A stretch of 41,785 nucleotides of DNA from JAICIG01 sp035532215 (lineage in GTDB: Bacteria > Planctomycetota > Planctomycetia > Pirellulales > JAICIG01): the NCBI GenBank assembly GCA_035532215.1, contig DATKRK010000418.1, positions 1 through 41,785 on the forward strand. Reading direction: 5' to 3'. Below, piece by piece: positions 32,444 to 40,251 of this stretch (position 1 is its first letter; each line of letters starts with the position of its first letter). The notes under the pieces were generated by a model. That model was not told the origin of the DNA. It ran no database searches and saw only the letters and a program-made list of their open reading frames with translations. Position numbers and translations under genes: made by a program.

Positions 32444-32998
32444 TCATTCCGCCGCCGACAGCTTCAGTTCCGCTAGCAGCCAACTGTCGTGCGGATCGGG
32501 CGGTCCAAGTTCCTCGGGCGGCGTTAATTCGAGCACCTGGCGGTAACAATCGAGCGCCGCATCGACGTCGGCGGCGCCATACAAATAACCGTCGCCGGCC
32601 AATTGCAACAGCCGAATTTGCTTGGCCCGCGGCGCGCCGGGCACCATCCGCCGCAGTTCGGCCGGCGAAAGCGAGGCCAGATCAGCTCGGGGCTCGGGCG
32701 TTTCCACGGCCGGCGCCGCCTTCTTCACACGTGGCGCCGCGGCCAGGCTTGGCGGCGGATTCTGCGCCGGCTGGGCGTCGCGCCAGACGGCGCGCGTCGT
32801 CGCCAAACCTGCTGCGTAGGCCGCCGCCACGATCGCGATTTGCCGCAGGCGTCGCGCTCGCGATCGCCGCCGCACGATTCCCGAGGTGCGTAGCAGCAGC
32901 GCGTCGCGGAGCGCGTCCGGCGGCTCGGCGGAAGGCCCATCCGACGCCGTTTTCAAGCCGTGCAACAGCATCTCGGCGTCATCGATTTCTTCGTCCAT
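32444..32998 (-). CDS. one-helix membrane protein, candidate anti-sigma regulator
   Basis: 184 residues starting four bases after the sigma stop. The acidic N-terminus (MDEEIDDAEMLLHGLKTA) and basic stretch (RRRSRARRLRQ) precede one membrane helix (about 52-67, IAIVAAAYAAGLATT). A Pro/Ala-rich linker leads to a C-terminal outer part with a TPR-like end (LLQLAGDGYLYGAADVDAAL, DCYRQVLELTPPEE). This is the topology of a sigma regulator: inner segment, one helix, periplasmic sensor. No zinc anti-sigma motif is present. Confidence 0.7.
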   Translation of the reverse strand: MDEEIDDAEMLLHGLKTASDGPSAEPPDALRDALLLRTSGIVRRRSRARRLRQIAIVAAAYAAGLATTRAVWRDAQPAQNPPPSLAAAPRVKKAAPAVETPEPRADLASLSPAELRRMVPGAPRAKQIRLLQLAGDGYLYGAADVDAALDCYRQVLELTPPEELGPPDPHDSWLLAELKLSAAE

Positions 32999-33002
32999 CG
33001 GT

Positions 33003-33539
33003 TCACTCTCCGTTCAGCCGCTCGTAAGCCTGGCGAAACGCCTCGCGAGCGCGCGATAGCAGCGATTCGATCGCCTTCGGCGTACCGCCCAAGCGTCCGG
33101 CGATCTCGGCGACCGATAAGCGTTCTTGATACTTGGCCCGCAACACCGTTTCGTACCGCGAAGGCAACGCGGTCATTGCCAACGCCAGCAACTCTCGCGA
33201 AGCCAGCTCGTCGTTGGCCGTCCGCCCTGGCGCCTCGGTTTCGGAAAATTCGACTCGCGGCTCGCGCAGCCAGCGGCGGCGATGATTCTTGAGCACGTTC
33301 TCGGCGATGCCCTTGAGCCAACTCTCGAAACTGCCTTGGCTGGGATCGAACGCGGTCAGCCGCCGGACGGCGATCAGCCAGACCTCTTGCACGATCTCCT
33401 CGGTCCGCTCGCGCTGCCGGCCGGCGCGATGGAAGACAAACGCGTAAATCGGGTTGAACGTTCGCTCGTAGAGCACGCGCCAAGCCGCCTCATTACCTGC
33501 CAGCACCGCCTGGCGCAGGGCTTGTTCTTCCAAGTCCAC
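33003..33539 (-). CDS. ECF RNA polymerase sigma factor
   Basis: 178 residues, GTG start with AAGGAG nine bases before. Region 2: EEIVQEVWLIAVRRL, DPSQGSFESWLKGIAENVLK. Region 4: LPSRYETVLRAKYQERLSVA, then helix-turn-helix EIAGRLGGTPKAIESLLSRA. It heads a three-gene operon with the one-helix regulator (4-base gap) and the STN-like protein (50-base gap). An upstream gap of 246 bases should hold its promoter, but no clear ECF signature was seen. The organisation suggests envelope signalling. Confidence 0.92.
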   Translation of the reverse strand: MDLEEQALRQAVLAGNEAAWRVLYERTFNPIYAFVFHRAGRQRERTEEIVQEVWLIAVRRLTAFDPSQGSFESWLKGIAENVLKNHRRRWLREPRVEFSETEAPGRTANDELASRELLALAMTALPSRYETVLRAKYQERLSVAEIAGRLGGTPKAIESLLSRAREAFRQAYERLNGE

Positions 33540-33785
33540 GGCGGCGGGCTCCTTGGCGACCTTCGGCGGCGAGACGGGGTTGAAACATCGTTTTACTTAC
33601 CAGTTAATTGTCGCCCAAGCCGCAAATCCTTCGCAAGATTCTCAAAAACTTGAGTGCGCGGGCAGACGATCGCCGCCGACTGCTGGCATCCGACTTCCTC
33701 GTGACCTAAACTAGCCTCGCGTCCGGCGGCCGAATCCCGAAATGCCGGAGCCTTCCTTCCGATTCATCCCCATGAGGCGCCTGCC

Positions 33786-35363
33786 ATGAACTGCTGCCTG
33801 AAACTTTCGCAAATTCGCTCGCTCGGCTGGGGGTTCTCCCTGGCTCTGGGTTTCTGCTTCGCTCGTCCGGCCGCGGCCGACGTCAAACTGCCCGCGATCT
33901 TCGCCAGCCACATGGTGTTGCAACAAGGCCAGGCCGACCGCGTCTGGGGCTGGGCCGCTCGGGGCGAAGAGGTGACGGTCTCGATCGCCGATCAGACGAA
34001 GACGGCGAAGGCCGGCGACGACGGCAAGTGGCAAATCGCGCTCGATCCGCTCACCGTAGGCGGCCCGCACGTGATGACCGTCAAAGGCAAAAATGAGATC
34101 AAGCTCGACGACGTGCTCATCGGCGAGGTTTGGCTCTGCTCGGGGCAGTCGAACATGGCGATGGCCGTCAGCCAATCGAACGACGGCGACCTGGAAAGCC
34201 TGGCCGCCAACTTTCCGCAAATTCGTCTGATCTCCGTGCCGCAGGTCGGCACGCAAGAGCCGCAATCCGATTTCAAGGGCCAATGGGAAGTTTGCACGCC
34301 CGCGACGGTCAAGCAGTTCTCGGCCATCGGCTTTTTCTTCGGCCGGCAGTTGCACCAGACGCTGAACGTGCCCATCGGGCTGATCGACGACGCCTGGGGC
34401 GGTTCGGCCTGCGAAGCCTGGATCGCTCGCGATATTTTGGCCGCCGACGAAAAGTACCAGCCGCTGTTGGCCCGCTGGGACGCGATCGAAAAGAACGCGC
34501 CGAAGTTGCAGGCCGAATACGCAACAAAGCTGGCCGCCTGGAAAGAGGCTGCCGAAAAAGCCAAGGCTGAAGGCAAACAGCCGCCTCGACCGCCCCAAGG
34601 GCCCGACGCCCTGCTCAAAGGCAATCAGCGCCCGGCCAACATCTATAACGGCGTGCTCAAGCCGACAATCGGCTACGGCATCCGCGGCGCGATCTGGTAT
34701 CAGGGCGAATCGAACGCCGGCCGCGCGTATCAGTATCGCGACTTGTTCCCGCTGATGATTTCCAGTTGGCGCCAGGAATGGGGCATCGGCGATTTTCCGT
34801 TCTACTGGGTGCAACTGGCCGACTTCAGGGCTGAAAAGCCCGAGCCGGCCGAAAGCGATTGGGCCGAGCTGCGCGAAGCCCAGACGATGACCATGATCAA
34901 GTTGCCGAATACCGGCGAGGCGGTGATCATCGACATTGGCGAGGGCAAAGATATCCACCCGAAAAACAAGCAGGACGTCGGCAAGCGTCTGGCTCGCTGG
35001 GCGCTGGCTCGCGACTACGGCGTACACGTGCCCTATCACAGCCCGCAGTACAAGGCGATGGAGAAGCAAGACGACAAGATCGTGATCACTCTCGATCATG
35101 CGGCCGGCGGGTTGCGGACGTTCGACGTCGCCGAGCCGCGCGGCTTTGCCATCGCCGGCGCCGACAAGAAGTTCGTCTGGGCCCAGGCCAAAATCGTCGG
35201 GCCCAACCAGATCGAGGTCTGGTCGGACCAGGTCAAGGAACCCGTCGCCGTGCGCTATGCCTGGGCCGACAACCCAATCTGCAACGTTTACGGCGCCGAC
35301 GGCCTCCCGCTGACGCCGTTCCGCACCGACGATTGGCCGGGGGTGACGGCGGAAGCGAAGTGA
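33786..35363 (+). CDS. sialate O-acetylesterase (SASA-type SGNH esterase)
   Basis: 525 residues with a signal peptide (QIRSLGWGFSLALGFCFARP). The family N-terminal beta domain opens with LPAIFASHMVLQQG. The nucleophile Ser122 lies in GQSNM, and the Asp-His pair in KDIHPKNK (about 390). WYQGESNAG and FPFYWVQLADF are typical SASA blocks. The enzyme removes acetyl groups from O-acetylated sialic acid or other sugars in the periplasm, making glycans accessible. An inserted helical segment rich in Lys/Ala/Glu (about 245-275) is unusual. GAGG lies eight bases before the ATG. The 3' end overlaps the convergent oxidoreductase gene by 76 bases. Confidence 0.93.
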   Translation: MNCCLKLSQIRSLGWGFSLALGFCFARPAAADVKLPAIFASHMVLQQGQADRVWGWAARGEEVTVSIADQTKTAKAGDDGKWQIALDPLTVGGPHVMTVKGKNEIKLDDVLIGEVWLCSGQSNMAMAVSQSNDGDLESLAANFPQIRLISVPQVGTQEPQSDFKGQWEVCTPATVKQFSAIGFFFGRQLHQTLNVPIGLIDDAWGGSACEAWIARDILAADEKYQPLLARWDAIEKNAPKLQAEYATKLAAWKEAAEKAKAEGKQPPRPPQGPDALLKGNQRPANIYNGVLKPTIGYGIRGAIWYQGESNAGRAYQYRDLFPLMISSWRQEWGIGDFPFYWVQLADFRAEKPEPAESDWAELREAQTMTMIKLPNTGEAVIIDIGEGKDIHPKNKQDVGKRLARWALARDYGVHVPYHSPQYKAMEKQDDKIVITLDHAAGGLRTFDVAEPRGFAIAGADKKFVWAQAKIVGPNQIEVWSDQVKEPVAVRYAWADNPICNVYGADGLPLTPFRTDDWPGVTAEAK

Positions 35364-36367
35364 GTCGGGCCAATCGTTTGCCAGCGGCCTTGTTCGGCCG
35401 CGGCCAGAATGCCGAGATTGACGCGCAGCGTTTGCACTGCTTCGTCGATCGTACACGCCGGCGCAGCGGCGCCTGAGAGGCAAGCCAGAAACGCCTCGGC
35501 TTGCCGCACGAACAGCGTATCGCGCTCCAGCGGCCCGACCGGCTCATCGCGCCACTCGCCGCCGGGCTCGGTCATCCACCGCCAGCGGCTCTGGTGATAT
35601 TCGAACCGGGCCGTGCCTTTGGCGCAAACCACCGTGATGGTCGATTCGTTCGGCGCCTGGTGCTGGTTCAGACTGAACGCGCCCATTACCCGCCCGTGCC
35701 GCGTGAGCACGTGTACGGTGTCCTCGACCGTCACGCCGGCCAGCGCCTGATGGTCGATGTCGGCCGCCAGTCGATCGACCGGGCCGACGAGCCATTCGGC
35801 TGCGTTGATGACGTGCGTCAGCGCGTCTTGCACGGCGCCGCCGCCGGTGGCGCGATCTTTGTAGTAAATCTCGCGATAAGCGGGGCGATACAACGGAAAG
35901 TGCTGGCCGCTCGTCGCCACGATTTCCAGCGGCTCGCCGAATCGTCCGCCGACGATCGCCTCGCGCATCGCCGCCAACGCCGGGTGGGCCCGGCTGACGT
36001 AGGCCGCCGCAGCAACCAAGCCTCGCGCGGCAAGTTCCTTCTTCAATTCTTCGATGCCGTCAAGCGATGTGCTGAGCGGCTTTTCGATCAGCAGATGAGC
36101 CCCCGCCTTGGCGGCGGCGGTCGCGATCGGAATGTGCAGTTGCGCCGGCGTGCAGACGACGACCGCCCCGGGCTTGTCGGCCAGCGCCGCGTCGAGGTCG
36201 CCGAAAGCACGCTCGATGCCGTAACGCTCGGCGACCGTTTGCCGCAGCGCGGCGTTCGGCTCGCAGATCGAAACTTCGGCCTGGCCGGTCGAAAGAAAGC
36301 AGCGAGTGTGCCGCTCGCCGATCGAACCGACGCCGACGACGAGCACTCTGCGGCGCGGCGAGGTCAT
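35288..36367 (-). CDS. Gfo/Idh/MocA-family NAD(P)-dependent oxidoreductase
   Basis: 359 residues. The N-terminal Rossmann fold shows VLVVGVGSIGERHTR, and the conserved Lys of the active site is in LLIEKPLSTS (about residue 97). The C-terminal domain has GGGAVQDALTHVINAAEWL, the usual GG(G)xxxDxxxH pattern. Members oxidise sugars or inositols or cleave glycosides through a 3-keto intermediate. There is no signal peptide, so it is cytoplasmic. Its ATG overlaps the stop of the upstream propeller gene (ATGA), indicating translational coupling. The last 25 codons are read opposite the esterase end and give an odd tail (TPGQSSVRNGVSGRPSAP). Confidence 0.92.
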   Translation of the reverse strand: MTSPRRRVLVVGVGSIGERHTRCFLSTGQAEVSICEPNAALRQTVAERYGIERAFGDLDAALADKPGAVVVCTPAQLHIPIATAAAKAGAHLLIEKPLSTSLDGIEELKKELAARGLVAAAAYVSRAHPALAAMREAIVGGRFGEPLEIVATSGQHFPLYRPAYREIYYKDRATGGGAVQDALTHVINAAEWLVGPVDRLAADIDHQALAGVTVEDTVHVLTRHGRVMGAFSLNQHQAPNESTITVVCAKGTARFEYHQSRWRWMTEPGGEWRDEPVGPLERDTLFVRQAEAFLACLSGAAAPACTIDEAVQTLRVNLGILAAAEQGRWQTIGPTHFASAVTPGQSSVRNGVSGRPSAP

Positions 36368-37845
36368 GGTTTTTCCTCAGCGAACCGCAGGGCGAACAAA
36401 TCGGCGTCTTTCATCGCGAACCGCAGCCGCACGGGCTTGCCGGCCAAGGCGCCGACGTCGGCGCCTTCCTTCCAACGCACCCGCCGCTCGATCTCGTTGC
36501 CGATCGTTTCAACGCTGTCGTTCAGCGTAAAGCCGGGGATCGGTTCGCCGGCGGCGTTTTGCACTTCGACGCGAATCCCGCCGGCCGCCGAGGTGGCGAA
36601 GTTGAGCAGCAAGCGATTGCCGCGGAACGTCAGCGGCCTGGTGACGACCTCGCCCCCTTCATACGGCGCCCGCAGCGAAGCGAAGCCGTCGAGCCGCAGG
36701 CTATAGCGGCGCAGATGGGCCGTCGGCTGGGCGTAGTCTTGATTGACGTACACCGACATTTCATGCGGGCCGGTTTGCACGACGTTCAAGGCGGGGTAGT
36801 TCGTCCGCGAAACCCAGTTCTGCGGCCCGATGCCGGGGCGAATGAACGACGACAGCATCGTGCGGTCGTAGACGTTGCCGCCCCGCGTGGTCATGAAGAT
36901 CGCGTCGGAAGCATCCTTGAAATAATTCGGATCGACGTGAATGGCTTTGGCCTCTTCGGCATCGAGCACTTGCCGGCCCGGCATGAAGCGGGCGCAGATC
37001 GAGACGTACAACTGCGGCGCCCGGAAGTACGGGTGCGTTTGGTTCGTATACAGATGTTCGATCGGCGCCGGCTGGCCGTCGAGCTTGCGGTACTCCATCA
37101 ATTGCACGCCGGTCCAGTGCAAGAAATCATCGCTCTCGGCCCGGCAGATGCGCCGCACGCCGTCTTTGAACACGCGGAAATAGGCCAGGTACTTCTGCTC
37201 GACCGGCGAATAGAAGGCCACGTTTTGCGAATCGAACATGTAGGGAAACGGCACGTCGCTCTTGGCGATGACCGGGGCGTCTTGCAGCTTCCGCCAACGG
37301 ACGCCGTCGGGCGAGGCCATCGCCACGAGGCCCGTGGCCATCGTTCCGCAAAACGCCTTGAAGCGTTCGTCGGCTGCGACGCCGGGCTTCGTGTCGATGA
37401 GCGGGCTGAAATTGTGCGACAAGCCGTCGACGGCCAGCACAAGGTTGTTCTCGCGGCTGCCGTCGAACTCGATCAGGCCCAGCTTCGGCTTGGTCCAGCG
37501 GAGGCCGTCGTTCGATTCGGCCAGGCACGTCAATTCGCCGACGCCGTCCGACTGCCGCTCGGGCTTGCCGCGATAGTAGAGCATGAACTTGCCGCCGCCT
37601 GGCGCCGCAGCATCGTGCAGCACGGTGCAGTAGCCGCAGAACGGCCCTTCCCAAGGCTGATCGAAACGCACGACCGGCCCTTCGTCGCGGGGCTCGGCCA
37701 GGTTCATCCGCACGCCCGACATCGAATCGATCAGGTAGCCGTCGACGAACAGCTCGCGCCGGTCGGCGATGTCTCGCGGAGCTTCATCGGCGTGCGCTGC
37801 GGCAAACGTCAGCAGTACAATCAGTGAGGCGGCTGACCATCGCAT
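36364..37845 (-). CDS. secreted GH32/GH43-like beta-propeller protein
   Basis: 493 residues from ATG 37845 (AGGA seven bases before), with signal peptide (MRWSAASLIVLLTFAAAHAD). The mature part begins DRRELFVDGYLIDSMSGV, and repeated blades such as SNDGLRWTKPKLGLIEFDG and SPDGVRWRKLQDAPVIAK suggest a five-bladed propeller of the glycosidase GH32/43/68 type. The C-terminal part (about 395-490) is a beta sandwich (LLLNFATSAAGGIRVEVQNA). Which Asp/Glu would be catalytic could not be settled, so a glycosidase is likely but not certain. It is coupled to the Gfo/Idh/MocA gene by a 4-base overlap, pointing to shared work on one glycan. Confidence 0.8.
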   Translation of the reverse strand: MRWSAASLIVLLTFAAAHADEAPRDIADRRELFVDGYLIDSMSGVRMNLAEPRDEGPVVRFDQPWEGPFCGYCTVLHDAAAPGGGKFMLYYRGKPERQSDGVGELTCLAESNDGLRWTKPKLGLIEFDGSRENNLVLAVDGLSHNFSPLIDTKPGVAADERFKAFCGTMATGLVAMASPDGVRWRKLQDAPVIAKSDVPFPYMFDSQNVAFYSPVEQKYLAYFRVFKDGVRRICRAESDDFLHWTGVQLMEYRKLDGQPAPIEHLYTNQTHPYFRAPQLYVSICARFMPGRQVLDAEEAKAIHVDPNYFKDASDAIFMTTRGGNVYDRTMLSSFIRPGIGPQNWVSRTNYPALNVVQTGPHEMSVYVNQDYAQPTAHLRRYSLRLDGFASLRAPYEGGEVVTRPLTFRGNRLLLNFATSAAGGIRVEVQNAAGEPIPGFTLNDSVETIGNEIERRVRWKEGADVGALAGKPVRLRFAMKDADLFALRFAEEKP

Positions 37846-38006
37846 GCTGCGGTCCTCGCTGGAGAGATCTGATTCGCCCGCGGCTATGAACCTAGTGGTT
37901 CGCCTGCCGTGCGCCAAGTCGGCGGTTGATCCGGGCGGTTGAACAAGTTAGTTTAAGATTCAAGCGAAGTCGGATATTGATCGAAAAGTGATCGTGAGGT
38001 AGCTCG

Positions 38007-38996
38007 ATGAAATGCTTCCTATCGATAACGATTCTGTTCGCCCCGAGCGGCTTCGCGGCCGCCGCCGAGCCGAGGCCGGAAGCTGAGCTGATCGGCGTGC
38101 GCAAGATCTGGGACCAGGCGCCGCACAATGCGTTCACCGACCTGATCCGGTTCAAGGACCGCTGGTTCTGCGTCTTTCGCGAGGGCCAGGCGCACGTCTC
38201 GCCCGACGGCGCGTTGCGCGTAATCGCCTCGGACGACGGCGAGGAGTGGACGAGCGCGGCCTTGCTGACCTCCGAAACGGCCGACCTGCGCGACGCCAAG
38301 ATCACGCAAACGCCCGACGGCCGCTTGATGCTCAGCGGCGCCGCGGCCTGGCACAAGCCGAGGCCGGCCACACATCAATCGCTGGCTTGGTTCTCCGACG
38401 ACGGCGAGCAGTGGAGCGAGGCAGTCGAAGTCGGCGAGCGCGACTTTTGGCTCTGGCGCACCGCCTGGTTCCGCGGCAAAGGCTACGGCATCGGCTACGG
38501 CGTGAACAAGGCGCATCGGCGCGTGCGGCTCTATTCGAGCGACGACGGCCAACGCTGGAACACGCTCGTCGGCGACTTGTTCGACCGCGACTATCCGAAC
38601 GAAACGGCGTTGTTGTTCAACGACGACGGAAGCTGCCTCTGTCTGCTGCGGCGCGACGCCGGCTCGCGCAGCGCACAGCTCGGCCGTTCGCAGCCGCCGT
38701 ATACCGAGTGGCATTGGCGCGATCTGGGCGTGCCGGTCGGCGGGCCGAGCATGATCCGCCTGCCCAGCGGGCAAATCGTCGCCGTCACGCGGCTCTACGA
38801 CAAAAAGACCCGCACCTCGCTGAGCTGGCTCGATCCCGAGGCCGGCAAGCTGACCGAATTCCTCGCCTTGCCCTCCGGCGGCGACACCAGCTATCCGGGG
38901 TTGGTTTGGCACGACGGGCTGTTGTGGATCAGCTACTATTCGTCGCACGAAGGCAAAACGAGCATCTACCTGGCGAAGGTGAAGTTTGGCGAATAA
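38007..38996 (+). CDS. sialidase-like six-bladed propeller protein
   Basis: 329 residues; GAGGT before the ATG. Signal peptide MKCFLSITILFAPSGFAAAA. Asp-box-like repeats occur as SDDGEEWTSA, SDDGEQWSEA and SSDDGQRWNTL, the signature of sialidases/neuraminidases. Arg in DRWFCVFREGQ fits the triad position that contacts the substrate carboxylate. Together with the sialate O-acetylesterase this suggests release of nonulosonic acids outside the cell, though planctomycete members of this fold may act on other sugars. Divergent from the GH-like propeller gene. Confidence 0.85.
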   Translation: MKCFLSITILFAPSGFAAAAEPRPEAELIGVRKIWDQAPHNAFTDLIRFKDRWFCVFREGQAHVSPDGALRVIASDDGEEWTSAALLTSETADLRDAKITQTPDGRLMLSGAAAWHKPRPATHQSLAWFSDDGEQWSEAVEVGERDFWLWRTAWFRGKGYGIGYGVNKAHRRVRLYSSDDGQRWNTLVGDLFDRDYPNETALLFNDDGSCLCLLRRDAGSRSAQLGRSQPPYTEWHWRDLGVPVGGPSMIRLPSGQIVAVTRLYDKKTRTSLSWLDPEAGKLTEFLALPSGGDTSYPGLVWHDGLLWISYYSSHEGKTSIYLAKVKFGE

Positions 38997-39011
38997 GCGC
39001 CAATTCGGCCT

Positions 39012-39036
39012 CGCTCCCGCGTTCTGCGCGGGAGCG
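39012..39036 (+). repeat. 10-bp hairpin after the sialidase-like gene
   Basis: CGCTCCCGCG-TTCTG-CGCGGGAGCG is a perfect stem of ten pairs, 16 bases past the stop codon. No T run follows, so it is more likely an RNA-stabilising hairpin or a dispersed palindrome than a terminator. Confidence 0.5.
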
Positions 39037-39157
39037 TGCCCTCTCCCGGTGGAAGCCGGAATAGATTGAAAACTCCCCGGAGAACCGCTGAGCGTGGCAA
39101 GAGTTTTTGAGGCGGGGCGTTGCGATAGGAAATGGGATGTGCTGAGAGAACGCGGGT

Positions 39158-39201
39158 GAGCCGGCCTGCCGCGGGAGGGCCCGCCGGCTCGTTCTTCTTC
39201 T
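39158..39201 (+). terminator. terminator-like hairpin between convergent genes
   Basis: GAGCCGGC (39158-39165) pairs with GCCGGCTC (39183-39190), with further pairing inside the loop, followed by GTTCTTCTTCT. It lies between the sialidase-like gene and the convergent lpxI. Confidence 0.5.
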
Positions 39202-39215
39202 ACCTTTCCCTTGAC

Positions 39216-40160
39216 TTAGCTCAGGGTCTCCGGGGAATTCTCGGGCAACTCGCCTTCGGGCGATAACGCCACGATGGCCAGTCGATGTTCGTTGGCGTAG
39301 CGGATCACGTCGGCCTGGTCGACCACGATCGTGCGGCCCGCCTCGATCGCCAGGCAAGCGGCGCCGGCGGCGACCATTGTTTCCAGCGTGCCGATGCCGA
39401 TGGTCGGCACGTCGAAACGCATGTCTTGCTGCGGCTTGGCCGTTTTGACCACCGTGAAGCCGCCCGCCTTGCACAATTCGCCGGCGCGGCGGATGCACTG
39501 GTCGGTGCCTTCGATCGCCTCGACCGCCAAGGCCGTGCGGCCCAGGATGGCCACGCTTTGGCCGACGTCGAGCCGGCCGATCTCCTTGGCCAGCCGCCAG
39601 CCGAATTCGATGTCTTTGCGCTGCGCGGCGCTGGGGCCGCGGCGGGTGAGTTGTCCGAACTTCACGAGCAGCTCCGGAGCGTAGTCGGTGGCCGGCGCAA
39701 ACACGATGCCGACGCTGTCAAACTCTTTGACCACGGCCAGCAGCAACGTGTCGTCGCGGCGATCCTTGCGATTGAGCAGAAAGTGCTTGTAAAAACGGCG
39801 AATCGTCCGCCAGTCGGGCAGGTGCTCGATCCATGCCCCGCGGCGAAACAGCAGGTGCTTGTGAATCTTGCCGGCCATCATGGCGTCGGTCACGCCCCAG
39901 CGGCGGAAGTGGCGGCAGGCGGCGCCCAGCTTGGCCAAGCCGATCCAATCGAACTCGACGCACAACTCGGCCAACGCCGGATCGGCGTGCCCTTTGACGC
40001 CCAAGCCATAGGTTTGAAGGCCCTGACGATTGAGCGCCTCGGCCACCACGAACGGATAGCGCCCCCAGCCGGCCAGCAGGCCGACCTTGCGGCCCTGCAT
40101 TGCATTCGGCCGGATGGCAGCCGATCGGCGTCGGGCGTACATGGCGTTCGTCGTGCTCAC
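39216..40160 (-). CDS. lpxI: UDP-2,3-diacylglucosamine pyrophosphatase LpxI
   Basis: LpxI hydrolyses UDP-2,3-diacylglucosamine to lipid X in lipid A synthesis where LpxH is absent. The N-terminal domain starts GRKVGLLAGWGRYPFVVAEA, and the C-terminal catalytic domain has SVAILGRTALAVEAIEGTDQ, FTVVKTAKPQQDMRFDVPTI and GIGTLETM, close to the LpxI pattern including the catalytic Asp in the KPxQDxRxDxP run. Length (about 280-314) fits the family. GTG 40160, ATG 40142 and ATG 40100 are all possible starts without clear Shine-Dalgarno. It lies downstream of lpxD on the same strand, with a 24-bp palindrome in the gap. Confidence 0.9.
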   Translation of the reverse strand: MSTTNAMYARRRSAAIRPNAMQGRKVGLLAGWGRYPFVVAEALNRQGLQTYGLGVKGHADPALAELCVEFDWIGLAKLGAACRHFRRWGVTDAMMAGKIHKHLLFRRGAWIEHLPDWRTIRRFYKHFLLNRKDRRDDTLLLAVVKEFDSVGIVFAPATDYAPELLVKFGQLTRRGPSAAQRKDIEFGWRLAKEIGRLDVGQSVAILGRTALAVEAIEGTDQCIRRAGELCKAGGFTVVKTAKPQQDMRFDVPTIGIGTLETMVAAGAACLAIEAGRTIVVDQADVIRYANEHRLAIVALSPEGELPENSPETLS

Positions 40161-40197
40161 GTTCGATGCGTTCTTGACTTCTTGTGCTGGCTAATCC

Positions 40198-40246
40198 GTA
40201 GGTCAGGCTTTCCAGCCTGACAGTCAGGCTGGAAAGCCAGCCCTAC
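40198..40246. repeat. 24-bp near-perfect palindrome between lpxD and lpxI
   Basis: Arms 40198-40221 and 40223-40246 are complementary with two mismatches and only one base between them. The core is AGGCTTTCCAGCCTGAC. In RNA it would separate lpxD and lpxI by a strong hairpin. Confidence 0.85.
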
Positions 40247-40251
40247 TATTG

